Shown piece by piece: positions 41,898-51,834 of a DNA stretch of 64,000 nt (position 1 is its first letter; each line of letters begins with the position of its first letter). A model generated the notes under the pieces. It was given only the letters and a program-made list of their open reading frames with translations, searched no databases and was not told the DNA's origin. A program made the position numbers and the translations under genes. The stretch is from Zoogloea sp041917255 (GTDB lineage Bacteria; Pseudomonadota; Gammaproteobacteria; Burkholderiales; Rhodocyclaceae): NCBI GenBank assembly GCA_041917255.1, contig JAYRYA010000022.1, forward strand, positions 16,615-80,614, given 5' to 3'.

Positions 41898-43148
41898 TCA
41901 GCTCAGGCGGCGGACATTGGCGCCCAGCGCAGCAAGCTTGGCTTCGAGCTTTTCGTAACCGCGATCCAGGTGGTAGATGCGCTCGACGGTGGTCTCGCCC
42001 TCAGCCACCAGGCCGGCGATGATGAGGCTGGCCGATGCACGCAGGTCGGTCGCCATCACGGTAGCGCCCTGCAGCCGCTGCACGCCCTTCACGAAGGCGG
42101 TGTTGCCGTCGATCTTGATGTCGGCGCCCAGGCGCTGCAGTTCGACCGCGTGCATGAAGCGGTTCTCGAAGATCGTCTCGCGGATCACCGCCGTGCCGTC
42201 GGCCACCGCATTGAGGGCCATGAACTGGGCCTGCATGTCGGTGGGAAAGGCCGGGTACGGGGCGGTGCGCAGGCTCACGGCGTTGAGGCGGGCCGGGGCC
42301 TTGAGGCGGATCGCGTCGCGCTCGGTGACGATATCGCAGCCGGCGTCCATCAGCTTGTCGATCACGGCGTCGAGGTAGCTGCCCGAGGTCTGCGTGAGAC
42401 GCACTTCGCCGCCGGTGACGGCCGCTGCGCACAGGTAGGTGCCGGTCTCGATGCGGTCGGGCATCACGCGGTAGGTGGCGCCGTGCAGGGCCGGCACGCC
42501 GCGAATGCGGATCACGTCGCCACCAGCGCCGGAGATCTGGGCGCCCATCGCCACCAGGCAGTTGGCCAGATCGACGACTTCGGGTTCGCGGGCGGCGTTC
42601 TCGATGACGGTCTCGCCGTCGGCCAGACAGGCGGCCATCATCAGGTTTTCGGTGCCGGTGACGGTGACCATGTCGGTAAAGATGCGGGCGCCCTTGAGGC
42701 GCGGCACCTTGGCATTGACGTAGCCGTGCTCGACCTTCACGTCGGCGCCCATGGCCTGCAGGCCCTTGATGTGCTGATCCACCGGGCGGGCGCCTATCGC
42801 GCAGCCGCCGGGCAGGCTCACGCGGGCCTCGCCGAAGCGGGCCACCAGCGGGCCGAGCACGAGGATCGAGGCGCGCATGGTCTTGACCATCTCGTAGGAG
42901 GCGACCGGGTTGTTCACGCCGCCGGCATCGAGGGTGACGGTGTCGCCGTCACGGGTGACCTTGACGCCCATCTGCTCGAGCAGGCGCAGCAGCGTGCCGA
43001 TGTCGTTGAGGCGCGGCACATTGGTGAAGGTGACCGGCTCGGTGGTGAGCAGCGCGGAACAGAGGATCGGCAGGGCGGCGTTCTTGGCACCGGAAATGGC
43101 GATCTCGCCGGACAGGCGGGCGCCGCCGGCAATCAAAAGTTTATCCAT
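41898..43148 (-). CDS. murA: UDP-N-acetylglucosamine 1-carboxyvinyltransferase MurA
   Basis: The 416-residue enzyme has the conserved NAALPIL near residue 23 and the reactive Cys116 in LPGGCAIGARPVDQH; organisms with Asp there resist fosfomycin, so a sensitive-type active site is present. It starts peptidoglycan precursor synthesis. It follows ibaG by 15 bases at the end of the mla/exporter run. Confidence 0.97.
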   Translation of the reverse strand: MDKLLIAGGARLSGEIAISGAKNAALPILCSALLTTEPVTFTNVPRLNDIGTLLRLLEQMGVKVTRDGDTVTLDAGGVNNPVASYEMVKTMRASILVLGPLVARFGEARVSLPGGCAIGARPVDQHIKGLQAMGADVKVEHGYVNAKVPRLKGARIFTDMVTVTGTENLMMAACLADGETVIENAAREPEVVDLANCLVAMGAQISGAGGDVIRIRGVPALHGATYRVMPDRIETGTYLCAAAVTGGEVRLTQTSGSYLDAVIDKLMDAGCDIVTERDAIRLKAPARLNAVSLRTAPYPAFPTDMQAQFMALNAVADGTAVIRETIFENRFMHAVELQRLGADIKIDGNTAFVKGVQRLQGATVMATDLRASASLIIAGLVAEGETTVERIYHLDRGYEKLEAKLAALGANVRRLS

Positions 43149-43163
43149 CGACAGTCCGGGCGA

Positions 43164-43418
43164 TCAGCCCAGTTCCTTCTGAAATTCGGCCCACTGGGCA
43201 GGGGTGTAGGTGTTGAGCTGGAGGGCGTGGATCTCGTTGCCCATCAGCTTGCCGAGGGTGGCATAGACCGCCTGGTGCTGGCGCACCTTGGGCTTGCCCT
43301 CGAAAGCCTTGCTCACGACGATGCCGGAGAAGTGAACCCCGTCGTCGCCTTCGATCTGCAGGAAGTCGCAGTCGAGGCCGGCAACGATCAGGCGTTCGAT
43401 TTCGCGTGCGTCAAACAT
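43164..43418 (-). CDS. ibaG: BolA family protein IbaG (YrbA)
   Basis: An 84-residue BolA-fold protein with HFSGIVVSKAFEGKPKVRQHQAVYATLG. The position between the mla genes and murA is typical of ibaG. BolA-family proteins bind monothiol glutaredoxins and [2Fe-2S] clusters. The ATG at 43418 follows AAGGAT; the open frame upstream is not part of the gene. Confidence 0.9.
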   Translation of the reverse strand: MFDAREIERLIVAGLDCDFLQIEGDDGVHFSGIVVSKAFEGKPKVRQHQAVYATLGKLMGNEIHALQLNTYTPAQWAEFQKELG

Positions 43419-43438
43419 CTTTTGATCCTTGGAAAGAC

Positions 43439-44194
43439 TCAGGCGCGCAGCTTGTAGCCGCGGGCCAACATCTGCAGGGTAACCACCGCGAGCACGACGA
43501 AGCAGGCGGTCACGACACTGATGCTGGTCCACGGCGACACGTCGGAGGCGCCGAAAAAGCCGTAGCGGAAACCGTCAATCATGAAGAAAAACGGATTGAA
43601 ATGCGACACCCCCTGCCAGAAAGTCGGCAGGGAATGTATCGAATAGAAGACACCGGACAGCATGGTGAGCGGCATGATCAGGAAGTTCTGGAAGGCTGCC
43701 AGCTGGTCGAACTTGTCGGCCCAGATGCCGGCGATCACCCCCAGGCTGCCCAGAAACGCGCCGCCCAGCAGGGTGAAGGCGACGATCCAGCCCGGCTGGG
43801 CGATGTCGAAGGACACGAAGGGCAGCGATACCAGCAGCACACCGGCACCACAGGCCGCACCGCGCAGCACGGCGGCGATCACGTAGGCGGCGTAGAACTC
43901 CCGGTAGGAAATCGGCGGCAGCAGCACGAACACGATGTTGCCGGTGATCTTGCTCTGGATGAGGGACGACGAGCTGTTGGCGAAGGCGTTCTGCAGCACC
44001 GTCATCATCACCAGGCCCGGCACCAGGAAGGCGGTGTAACTGACACCCGGGAAGGGCTGGACGTGATCTTCCAGCACGTGGCCGAAGATCAGCAGGTAGA
44101 GCACCGCGGTGAGCACGGGCGACAGCACGGTCTGGAAACCGACCTTCCAGAATCGCAGGCACTCCTTGTAGAGCAGGGTCTTGAAACCTTCCAT
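43439..44194 (-). CDS. ABC-2 type exporter permease
   Basis: A 251-residue protein with six hydrophobic segments and the ABC-2 membrane pattern (for example FVLLPPISYREFYAAYVIAA and LTMLSGVFYSIHSLPTFWQG). It pairs with the ATPase encoded 19 bases upstream. The substrate is unknown; the place between mlaB and ibaG is conserved in betaproteobacteria (E. coli yadGH-like pair). Confidence 0.9.
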   Translation of the reverse strand: MEGFKTLLYKECLRFWKVGFQTVLSPVLTAVLYLLIFGHVLEDHVQPFPGVSYTAFLVPGLVMMTVLQNAFANSSSSLIQSKITGNIVFVLLPPISYREFYAAYVIAAVLRGAACGAGVLLVSLPFVSFDIAQPGWIVAFTLLGGAFLGSLGVIAGIWADKFDQLAAFQNFLIMPLTMLSGVFYSIHSLPTFWQGVSHFNPFFFMIDGFRYGFFGASDVSPWTSISVVTACFVVLAVVTLQMLARGYKLRA

Positions 44195-44213
44195 GGGATC
44201 GTCGGCTCGCGTG

Positions 44214-45116
44214 CTAGTTCTGGTTCATGATGCCGACGAAGACCTGCTCCATGTCGGGTTTGCCGAGGGCCATGTCGACGATGCTGCCGCCCGCCGCACG
44301 GACGCCTTCCAGCAGACCCGCCACTTCATCGAAACTGTCGAAGCCGAAGGCGAGCTGGGCGCCCTCGGCCCGGGCGACGCGCGCCGCCAGCGGCGCCGGC
44401 AGAACGATGGGCGCGGCGAGACTGACCGTGAGCGTATGGCTGGCGAAGCGCTGCAGCAGGTTGGCGGTAGTATCGAGCGCGACGATGCGGCCGGTCTTGA
44501 GCATCGCGATGCGGCCGCACAGGGTTTCGGCCTCTTCGAGGTAATGGGTGGTCAGCACGATGGTGTGGCCATCCTGGTTGAGCTTGCGGATGAACTGCCA
44601 CAGGCCCTGGCGCAGTTCCACATCGACGCCGGCCGTGGGCTCGTCGAGCACGATCACCGGCGGACGATGGACCAGCGCCTGGGCCACCAGGGCGCGGCGC
44701 TTCATGCCGCCCGAGAGCATCCGCATGTTGGCGTTGGCCTTGGGGGTGAGGTCCAGGTGATGCAGGATCTCGTCGATCCAGTCGTCGTTGTGCTTGAGGC
44801 CGAAGTAGCCCGACTGGATGCGCAGCATCTCGCGCACCGAGAAGAACGGGTCGAAGACGAGTTCCTGCGGCACCACGCCCAGCGCCATGCGGGCGGCACG
44901 GTAGTCGCGCATCACGTCGTGGCCCATCACTTCGAGGGTGCCGGTGTCTGGCCGGCCAAGGCCAGCGAGGCAGGAGATGAGCGTCGTCTTGCCGGCACCG
45001 TTGGGGCCCAGCAGACCGAAGAACTCGCCCTGCCCGATCTCCAGGTCGACGCCGGCGAGCGCCTGCAGGGAACGGAAGCGCTTGGTGACGCCGGCAATGC
45101 GGATCGCAGGGCTCAT
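44214..45116 (-). CDS. ABC exporter ATP-binding protein
   Basis: The 300-residue ATPase has Walker A GPNGAGKTTL, signature LSGGMKRR, Walker B VIVLDEPTAGVD and an H-loop THYLEEAE, then a C-terminal extension of about 80 residues. Similar to YadG/CcmA-type exporters. It works with the ABC-2 permease downstream. Confidence 0.92.
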   Translation of the reverse strand: MSPAIRIAGVTKRFRSLQALAGVDLEIGQGEFFGLLGPNGAGKTTLISCLAGLGRPDTGTLEVMGHDVMRDYRAARMALGVVPQELVFDPFFSVREMLRIQSGYFGLKHNDDWIDEILHHLDLTPKANANMRMLSGGMKRRALVAQALVHRPPVIVLDEPTAGVDVELRQGLWQFIRKLNQDGHTIVLTTHYLEEAETLCGRIAMLKTGRIVALDTTANLLQRFASHTLTVSLAAPIVLPAPLAARVARAEGAQLAFGFDSFDEVAGLLEGVRAAGGSIVDMALGKPDMEQVFVGIMNQN

Positions 45117-45137
45117 GGAAAAAACCGGGAAAGGCGC

Positions 45138-45422
45138 TCAGCGCCCAAGAGGCAGAATGGTATCGACGTCGTAGAGGGACGCCAAGCTCACCAGCGCAGC
45201 GGGGGCGCCGGTGATGGAGAGCTGCCGGCCAGCGCCGCGAGCCACCCGAGTCCAGCTGAGCAGCAGCGCCAGCGCCGCCGAATCCACCTGGGTGACGGCG
45301 GCGAGGTCGACGACCCGGTCGGCCGACGCCACGAGCGCCCGCCCCGCATCGGCCAGCGGCGCGACGGAGGTGAGGGTGAGCGGGCCTTCGAGGGCCAGCC
45401 GGGCGCCGTCTTCGCGGATCAT
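45138..45422 (-). CDS. mlaB: STAS-domain protein MlaB
   Basis: A 94-residue STAS protein with the conserved serine loop TQVDSAALALLLSW. MlaB binds the MlaF ATPase and is needed for complex assembly. Its ATG overlaps the mlaC stop by four bases. Confidence 0.87.
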   Translation of the reverse strand: MIREDGARLALEGPLTLTSVAPLADAGRALVASADRVVDLAAVTQVDSAALALLLSWTRVARGAGRQLSITGAPAALVSLASLYDVDTILPLGR

Positions 45423-46051
45423 TTCTTGGAGGCGACGGTGGTTTCGAGCTGCTTGTTCTTGTCCTTGAGAGACTTGATCAGGCCGTCGATGCCGCCAGCG
45501 CGCACTTCCTGGCCGAAGCTGTCACGATAGTTGGTGACGAGGCTGACACCGGCCACCATCACATCGTAGACCTTCCAGCTGTCGCCCTGCTTGTCGAGGC
45601 TGTAGTCGATCTGCACCGGCTTGGCGCCGGGCTGGCGGACTTCGGTGCGGACCACCACGTCGGTGTCTTCGGGCTTGGCCTTGAGCGGCTTGAAGTCGAT
45701 CTGCTGGTTGCGGTACTGGGTGAGCGCGTTTGAGTAGGTGCGCACCAGCAAGGTCTTGAATTCCTGGGTGAGCTGGGCCTTCTGGTCGGCGCTGGCCTGC
45801 TTCCAGTCCTTGCCGACGGCGAGGCGGGTCATGTGGGCGAAGTCGAAGTACGGCAGCACCTTGGTCTCGACCAGTTCGACGGCCTTGCGGGTGTCACCCG
45901 CCTGGATCGCCTTGTCCTGGCGGACGATTGTGATGACGTCGTCGGTCACGCCCTTCACGAGGGCGTCCGGGGCAACGGTGTCGGCCAGCGCGGCCAACTG
46001 CACGCCAAGGCCAAGGACGAGGGCAGCAATCAGGGAGGAGATTTTCTTCAT
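45419..46051 (-). CDS. mlaC: Periplasmic phospholipid-binding protein MlaC
   Basis: A 210-residue precursor with a signal peptide (MKKISSLIAALVLGLGVQLAALA) and the MlaC/Ttg2D domain (LPYFDFAHMTRLAVGKDWKQ, YDVMVAGVSLVTNYRDSF). It shuttles phospholipids between MlaA at the outer membrane and MlaFEDB at the inner membrane. The ATG at 46051 fits the signal peptide and AGGAAAACAG-type upstream sequence; earlier in-frame codons belong to the mlaA region. Confidence 0.93.
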   Translation of the reverse strand: MKKISSLIAALVLGLGVQLAALADTVAPDALVKGVTDDVITIVRQDKAIQAGDTRKAVELVETKVLPYFDFAHMTRLAVGKDWKQASADQKAQLTQEFKTLLVRTYSNALTQYRNQQIDFKPLKAKPEDTDVVVRTEVRQPGAKPVQIDYSLDKQGDSWKVYDVMVAGVSLVTNYRDSFGQEVRAGGIDGLIKSLKDKNKQLETTVASKK

Positions 46052-46097
46052 CGCGTGTTCTCTGTTTTCCTGTTCGTGTCGGGGATGACGCTCCGGC

Positions 46098-46838
46098 TTA
46101 TTCAGCGCCGGAATCGTCGTCTTCATCCTTCTCCCGCGGCGGACGGCCATCGAAGACCTGATTCCGGCGGTACTGGATGTAGAAGCTACGCATGTAGCCA
46201 TACTTGTCGAGCGCGGCCTGCTCAGCGGTGGTGTCAGCTCCGAGCAGCTGGGCGCGGCGGTTGATGAGCCGGAGCCCGGCCAAGCGGTAGCGGTCCCCCA
46301 CATCATCCACACCCAGGATCGGGTCGGCGTTCAGGTCGCCCACAAGACCGACGGTGTCGCGCAGGTTGCTCGACCCCAAGAGCGGCAGCACGAGATAAGG
46401 CCCGTCACCGACGCCCCATTTGCCGAGCGTCTGCCCCAGATCCTCGTCGTGCTTCTCGAGGCCCAGCTCAGTGGCGATGTCGAAAATGCCGAAGATGCCG
46501 ATCGTGCTGTTGATGAGCAGCCGGCCGCCGTCCGACAGACCATCGACAAACTTGCCCTGGAGCAGGTTGTTCACGCCGATCCACAGATCACCGAGGTTGC
46601 CGAAGAAGTTGCCCACCCCGACCTTGACCGGCAGCGGCGCCAGATCATAGACCTGCGCGACCGGACGCATCACGTAACGATCGGCCGATTCGTTGAAGCT
46701 GAAGGTGGCCCGATTGAGTGGCTCCAGTGGGTCCTTGGGATGGCCACCGGTGCCTGCGCAGGCCGAAAGGCCGAGGGTCAGCAGCAACGCCAGGGCGCCG
46801 CGCCGCACGGAGGTCGAGTCGGTAATCCTGTTCTTCAT
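46098..46838 (-). CDS. mlaA: Outer-membrane lipoprotein MlaA (VacJ)
   Basis: A 246-residue lipoprotein precursor: lipobox LSAC with Cys27, then the MlaA domain (DPLEPLNRATFSFNESADRYV ... VGNFFGNLGDLWIGVNNLLQG). It removes misplaced phospholipids from the outer leaflet. The acidic tail ends EKDEDDDSGAE. mlaA inside the mla operon, between D and C, is the betaproteobacterial order; in E. coli it lies elsewhere. Confidence 0.95.
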   Translation of the reverse strand: MKNRITDSTSVRRGALALLLTLGLSACAGTGGHPKDPLEPLNRATFSFNESADRYVMRPVAQVYDLAPLPVKVGVGNFFGNLGDLWIGVNNLLQGKFVDGLSDGGRLLINSTIGIFGIFDIATELGLEKHDEDLGQTLGKWGVGDGPYLVLPLLGSSNLRDTVGLVGDLNADPILGVDDVGDRYRLAGLRLINRRAQLLGADTTAEQAALDKYGYMRSFYIQYRRNQVFDGRPPREKDEDDDSGAE

Positions 46839-46897
46839 GGCTGCTCCGGGGCCGGTTGGGCCGGCTCCGCTCTCTGTCGTTGTTCCAATTCCGCCTT

Positions 46898-47374
46898 TTA
46901 CTTGGCCGGCGAGGAGTCGCCCTCGGCCTTGCTGAACATGAACTGGCTGATCAGCTTTTCAAGCACAACGGCCGACTGGGTTTTCTTGATGACTTCGCCA
47001 GGCGCCAGGGTCTTCTCTTCGCCGCCAGGATCGAGCCCGAGGTACTGCTCGCCAAGCAGACCGGAGGTGAGAATGTTGGCGAAGGTGTCGGTCGGGAACT
47101 TGTAGCGCCCATCCACCGTAAAGACCACTTCGGCCTGGAAGCGTTCATTGTCGTAACGGATCTGCTCGACCCGCCCGACCACCACGCCGGAACTCTTGAC
47201 CGGCGCGCGCAGCTTTAAACCACCGATGTTGTCGAAGTGGGCACGCAGGGTATAGGGCGACTGGATCTCGGAGCCGGAAATGCTGCCCACCTTGAGCGCC
47301 AGGAACAGCAGCGCGGCGATACCCATCGCCACGAAAACCCCGACCCACAGATCGAGTGTCGTGCGACTCATCAT
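46898..47374 (-). CDS. mlaD: MCE-domain protein MlaD
   Basis: The 158-residue protein has one N-terminal helix (LWVGVFVAMGIAALLFLALKVG) and an MCE domain with LRAPVKSSGVVVGRVEQI. It forms the periplasmic hexamer ring on MlaFE. The ATG overlaps the mlaE stop by four bases. Confidence 0.95.
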   Translation of the reverse strand: MMSRTTLDLWVGVFVAMGIAALLFLALKVGSISGSEIQSPYTLRAHFDNIGGLKLRAPVKSSGVVVGRVEQIRYDNERFQAEVVFTVDGRYKFPTDTFANILTSGLLGEQYLGLDPGGEEKTLAPGEVIKKTQSAVVLEKLISQFMFSKAEGDSSPAK

Positions 47375-48153
47375 AGACCCCTGAACATGAAAGACGTCAT
47401 CACAAAATCGAGCGCCAGGATCGCCAGCGCCGAACTCACCACCGTCCGCGTGATGGCCCGGGACACGCCTTCGGCGGTCGGCACGCAGTCGTAACCTTCG
47501 AAGACGGCAATCAGCGCCACCGCAACACCGAAGGCGAAACTCTTGTAAACACCGTTGAGCACGTCGTACTGGAAATCCACCGCCGATTGCATCTGCCCCC
47601 AGAAGGCGCCATGGTCGACGCCGATGAAGACCACCCCGATCAGCCAGCCGCCGAAGATGCCCATCGTGGAGAACAGCGCCGCCAGCAGCGGCATGGAGAT
47701 CACCCCACCCCAGAAACGCGGCGCCACCACGCGGGCGATGGGGCTCACCGCCATCATGTCCATCGCCTTGAGCTGCTCGGTAACCTTCATCAGCCCGATC
47801 TCGGCGGTGACGGCCGAGCCCGCCCGGCTGGCAAACAGCAGCCCGGCCACCACCGGCCCCAGCTCACGCAGCAGCGACAACGCGACGAGCGTACCCATCG
47901 CCTCGGTGGAGCCGTAGCGCTGGAGGATTTCGTAGCCCTGCAGCCCGAGCACCAACCCGACGAACAGGCCCGACACCAGAATGATGAGCAGCGACAACAC
48001 GCCGCTGAAATACAGCTCGCGAACGGTGAGGTGCAGGCGCGTGAACGACTGCCCCGAATACACCAGGATCAGCCACAAAAAACGGGCTATGAAGCCGAGC
48101 TGCCAGACGCCATTGATGGCCATGCTGCCGAGCTTGCGGAACACACCGCCCAT
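47371..48153 (-). CDS. mlaE: Phospholipid ABC transporter permease MlaE
   Basis: A 260-residue MlaE/YrbE permease with TAEIGLMKVTEQLKAMDMM and APRFWGGVISMPLLA. Its ATG overlaps the mlaF stop by one base. Confidence 0.95.
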   Translation of the reverse strand: MGGVFRKLGSMAINGVWQLGFIARFLWLILVYSGQSFTRLHLTVRELYFSGVLSLLIILVSGLFVGLVLGLQGYEILQRYGSTEAMGTLVALSLLRELGPVVAGLLFASRAGSAVTAEIGLMKVTEQLKAMDMMAVSPIARVVAPRFWGGVISMPLLAALFSTMGIFGGWLIGVVFIGVDHGAFWGQMQSAVDFQYDVLNGVYKSFAFGVAVALIAVFEGYDCVPTAEGVSRAITRTVVSSALAILALDFVMTSFMFRGL

Positions 48154-48956
48154 CAGACTGCACCTCCGGTCAGGGCCTTGGCGTAGTCGCCGGCCGGATA
48201 GTGGAAGGGCACCGGGCCATCCGCCTCGGCGTTCACGAACTGATGCACGAAGGGATCGGTGGAGTTGCGGATCTCGTCGGGCGTGCCTTCGGCGGCAACG
48301 CGGCCTTCCGAGATGAAATAGATGTAATCGACGATCTGCAGGGATTCGTGGATGTCATGGGTGACGATCACCGAGCTTGCCCCCAGCGCATCGTTGAGGC
48401 GCCGGATCAGCTGGCCGATCACGCCCAGCGAGATTGGATCGAGGCCGGTGAAGGGCTCGTCGTACATCAGCAGCATCGGGTCGAGGGCGATCGTGCGGGC
48501 CAGCGCCACGCGCCGCGCCATCCCGCCGGAGAGCTCGCCCGGCATCAGCCTCGCAGCTCCGCGCAGACCAACCGCGTGAAGCTTCATGAGCACCAGATCG
48601 TTGATGAGCTCGGGCGACAGTTCGGTGTGCTCGCGCAGCGGGAAAGCCACGTTGTCAAACACCGTCATGTCGGTGAACAGCGCCCCGAACTGGAACAACA
48701 TGCCCATCCGCCGGCGCATGACATAGAGCGCGTCGCGACCCAGGCTGGCCACGTCCTGACCATCAACGCTGACGCGCCCGCCGCAGGCCTTTTCCTGACC
48801 CCCGATGAGGCGCAGCAGGGTCGTCTTGCCACTGCCGCTGCCGCCCATGATGGCCACGACCTTGCCCCGCGGGATCGACATGGAAATGTCGCGCAGGATC
48901 GCCCGCTCGCCGTAGGCGAAGCGCACGTTTTCAAGTCGTACAAGTGGCTCGGACAT
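48153..48956 (-). CDS. mlaF: Phospholipid ABC transporter ATPase MlaF
   Basis: The 267-residue ATPase has Walker A GGSGSGKTTLLR, signature LSGGMARRVALART and Walker B LLMYDEPFTGLD. Start MSEPLVRLENVRFAYG at 48956. First gene of the mla run; TACAAT on the minus strand (48989-48984) 28 bases upstream is a possible -10. Confidence 0.95.
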   Translation of the reverse strand: MSEPLVRLENVRFAYGERAILRDISMSIPRGKVVAIMGGSGSGKTTLLRLIGGQEKACGGRVSVDGQDVASLGRDALYVMRRRMGMLFQFGALFTDMTVFDNVAFPLREHTELSPELINDLVLMKLHAVGLRGAARLMPGELSGGMARRVALARTIALDPMLLMYDEPFTGLDPISLGVIGQLIRRLNDALGASSVIVTHDIHESLQIVDYIYFISEGRVAAEGTPDEIRNSTDPFVHQFVNAEADGPVPFHYPAGDYAKALTGGAV

Positions 48957-49069
48957 GGGAAAATGTTGCAATGCGGGATGCCGATTGTAGCAGAGGGTTT
49001 GTTTCGTGGCATGCGGGGTAGCCCCATGCCGGCCAGAATTATCTCGTGACATCAAGGCGTTGAGCATCC

Positions 49070-49100
49070 CGAAGCGGGCTTCGCCAGAGCCGTTTATAAT
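49070..49100 (+). promoter_or_regulatory. Sigma-70 type promoter of leuS
   Basis: A perfect TATAAT (49095-49100) lies 95 bases before the leuS start, with TTGAGC 19 bases upstream (a long spacer). The 239-base mlaF-leuS gap holds promoters for both directions. Confidence 0.6.
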
Positions 49101-49195
49101 GTGCGGTTTCGGTCCGCCCGTGACGCCAGACCCAACCCGGCCTGCCACGCGTAGCGCGACATTCTCTTCGATCTTCCCCGCCGATGCAGGAAAAA

Positions 49196-51817
49196 ATGCA
49201 GGACAAATACCTCCCCGCCGACATCGAACGTGCCGCCCAACAGTATTGGGACGACAGCGCCGCCTTCCGCGTCTCCGCCGACGCCTCCAGGCCCAAGTAC
49301 TACTGCCTGTCGATGTTCCCCTACCCGTCGGGCAAGCTGCACATGGGCCATGTGCGCAACTACACGATCGGCGATGTCCTGTCCCGCTTCCACAAGATGA
49401 AGGGCTTCAATGTCCTGCAGCCCATGGGCTGGGACGCCTTCGGCCTGCCCGCCGAGAACGCCGCGATCAAGAACCAGGTGCCGCCCGCCAAGTGGACCTA
49501 CGACAACATCGCCTACATGAAACAGCAGCTCAAGTCCCTCGGCTTTGCCATCGACTGGAGCCGCGAACTGGCCACCTGCACGCCCGAGTACTACAAGTGG
49601 AACCAGTGGATCTTCCTGCGCATGCTTGAAAAAGGCATCGCCGAGCGCAAGACCCAGGTGGTCAACTGGGATCCGGTCGACCAGACCGTGCTCGCCAACG
49701 AGCAGGTCATCGACGGCCGCGGCTGGCGCACCGGCGCGCTGGTCGAGAAGCGCGAGATCCCCGGCTACTACCTCAAGATCACCGACTACGCCGACGAGCT
49801 GCTCTCCGACCTCGACACGCTTGGCGGCTGGCCCGAGCGCGTCAAGCTGATGCAGGCCAACTGGATCGGCAAGAGCACCGGCGTGCGCTTCGCCTTCCGC
49901 CATGATATCGCCGACGAAGCCGGCCCGATCGGCGACGGCAAGCTGTGGGTGTTCACCACTCGCGCCGACACCATCATGGGCGTCACCTTCTGCGCCGTGG
50001 CGGCCGAGCACCCGCTTGCGCTGCACGCTGCCAAGTCCAACCCGGGCCTCGCCGCCTTCATCGAAAAGTGCAAGCACGGCTCGGTGATGGAAGCCGACAT
50101 GGCCACGATGGAGAAGGAAGGCCTGCCCACCGGCCTGTTCGTCACCCACCCGCTCACCGGCAGGCAGGTCGAAGTGTGGGTCGGCAACTACGTGCTGATG
50201 AGCTACGGCGACGGCGCCGTGATGGGCGTACCCGCCCACGACGAGCGTGATTTTGCCTTCGCCAAGAAGTACGGCATCGCCATCGAGCAGGTCGTGGCCT
50301 TGGGCGACAAGCCCTACTCGCTGGACGCCTGGGAAGAGTGGTACGGCAGCAAGGACGGCGTCTGCATCAACTCCGGCAAGTACGATGGCCTCGGCTACCA
50401 GGCTGCCGTCGATGCCATCGCGGCTGACCTCGCCGCCCAGGAAATCGGCGAGAAGAAGGTCCAGTGGCGCCTGCGCGACTGGGGTATCTCCCGCCAGCGT
50501 TACTGGGGTTGCCCGATCCCCATCATCCACTGCGACAGCTGCGGCTCGGTGCCTGTGCCCGACGACCAGCTGCCGGTGGTGCTACCCGAAGACTGCGTAC
50601 CCGACGGCTCCGGCAATCCGCTGCACAAGCGCGAGGATTTCCTCGTCTGCACCTGTCCCAAGTGCGGCAAACCAGCCCGCCGCGAGACCGACACCATGGA
50701 CACCTTCGTGGATTCGTCCTGGTACTACGCCCGCTACGCCACCAAGTTCGGCGCCGACAAGATGGTCGATGACGAAACCAACTACTGGATGACCGTCGAC
50801 CAGTACATCGGCGGCATCGAACACGCGATCCTGCACCTGCTGTATTCGCGCTTCTGGACCAAGGTCATGCGCGACCTGGGCCTCGTCGAATACCGCGAGC
50901 CCTTCGCCCACCTGCTCACCCAGGGCATGGTGCTCAACAACGCCTTCTTCCACAAACCCGAAGGCGGCGGCAAAAATTACTTCTGGGAAAGCGAGATCGA
51001 CATCCAGAAGGACGCCAAGGGCCAGATCACCGGCGCCACGCTCAAGGGGGACGGCACGGTGCTCGAGCACGAGCTCACCACCATGTCCAAGTCCAAGAAC
51101 AACGGCGTGGACCCGCAAGCCCTGATCGAGCAGTACGGCGCCGACACCGCGCGCTTCTTCATGATGTTCGCCGCGCCGCCCGAGCAGACCCTCGAATGGT
51201 CCGACGCCGGCGTCGAAGGTGCCTACCGCTTCCTGCGCCGCGTCTGGAGCTTCGGCCACGTCTTCGCCACAGAGATCCGTCCGCAGATCGGCGCCGAGCG
51301 CCAGCTTGCCGGCACCAAGCTGCCGGAAGTCCTGGCCGCCTTCCGCCGCGAGATCCACCTGCTCCTCAAGCAGGCCAACTACGATCTGGGCAAGCAGCAG
51401 TTCAACACCGTGGCCTCGGCCACCATGAAGATGCTCAACGCCCTCGAGAAGGCTCCGCGTGAAGGCGCCCTCGCCGCCGAGGTGGTCGAGGAATGCTTCG
51501 GCATCCTGCTGCGCGTGCTCTCGCCGCTCACCCCGCACATCAGCCACGCGCTGTGGGCCGAGCTGGGCTACGGCGACGACATCATCAAAGCCGCCTGGCC
51601 CGAGCCGTTGGAAGCCGCGCTGGTTCAGGACGAGGTCGAGCTGATGCTGCAAGTGAACGGCAAGCTGCGCGGCTCGGTCCGCGTAGCGGCCGACGCACCG
51701 AAGGACACCATCGAAGCGGTCGCCCTCGCCCACGAGATGACCGTCAAGTTCCTCGAAGGCCGCCCGGCGAAGAAGGTCGTCGTCGTGCCCGGCCGTCTCG
51801 TCAATATCGTCGGCTGA
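49196..51817 (+). CDS. leuS: Leucyl-tRNA synthetase (LeuRS)
   Basis: An 873-residue class Ia synthetase with the HIGH-type motif (PSGKLHMGHVRNYTIGDV), an editing domain near residues 220-420 (TTRADTIMGVTF), and TMSKSKNNGVDP (KMSKS-type). I prefer the ATG at 49196 (MQDKYLPADIE) since AGGA precedes it at good distance and it fits family N-termini; an in-frame ATG at 49184 has no ribosome-binding site. It heads leuS-lipoprotein-lptE-holA. Confidence 0.96.
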   Translation: MQDKYLPADIERAAQQYWDDSAAFRVSADASRPKYYCLSMFPYPSGKLHMGHVRNYTIGDVLSRFHKMKGFNVLQPMGWDAFGLPAENAAIKNQVPPAKWTYDNIAYMKQQLKSLGFAIDWSRELATCTPEYYKWNQWIFLRMLEKGIAERKTQVVNWDPVDQTVLANEQVIDGRGWRTGALVEKREIPGYYLKITDYADELLSDLDTLGGWPERVKLMQANWIGKSTGVRFAFRHDIADEAGPIGDGKLWVFTTRADTIMGVTFCAVAAEHPLALHAAKSNPGLAAFIEKCKHGSVMEADMATMEKEGLPTGLFVTHPLTGRQVEVWVGNYVLMSYGDGAVMGVPAHDERDFAFAKKYGIAIEQVVALGDKPYSLDAWEEWYGSKDGVCINSGKYDGLGYQAAVDAIAADLAAQEIGEKKVQWRLRDWGISRQRYWGCPIPIIHCDSCGSVPVPDDQLPVVLPEDCVPDGSGNPLHKREDFLVCTCPKCGKPARRETDTMDTFVDSSWYYARYATKFGADKMVDDETNYWMTVDQYIGGIEHAILHLLYSRFWTKVMRDLGLVEYREPFAHLLTQGMVLNNAFFHKPEGGGKNYFWESEIDIQKDAKGQITGATLKGDGTVLEHELTTMSKSKNNGVDPQALIEQYGADTARFFMMFAAPPEQTLEWSDAGVEGAYRFLRRVWSFGHVFATEIRPQIGAERQLAGTKLPEVLAAFRREIHLLLKQANYDLGKQQFNTVASATMKMLNALEKAPREGALAAEVVEECFGILLRVLSPLTPHISHALWAELGYGDDIIKAAWPEPLEAALVQDEVELMLQVNGKLRGSVRVAADAPKDTIEAVALAHEMTVKFLEGRPAKKVVVVPGRLVNIVG

Positions 51818-51834
51818 TCGAACGGAGGTTCCGC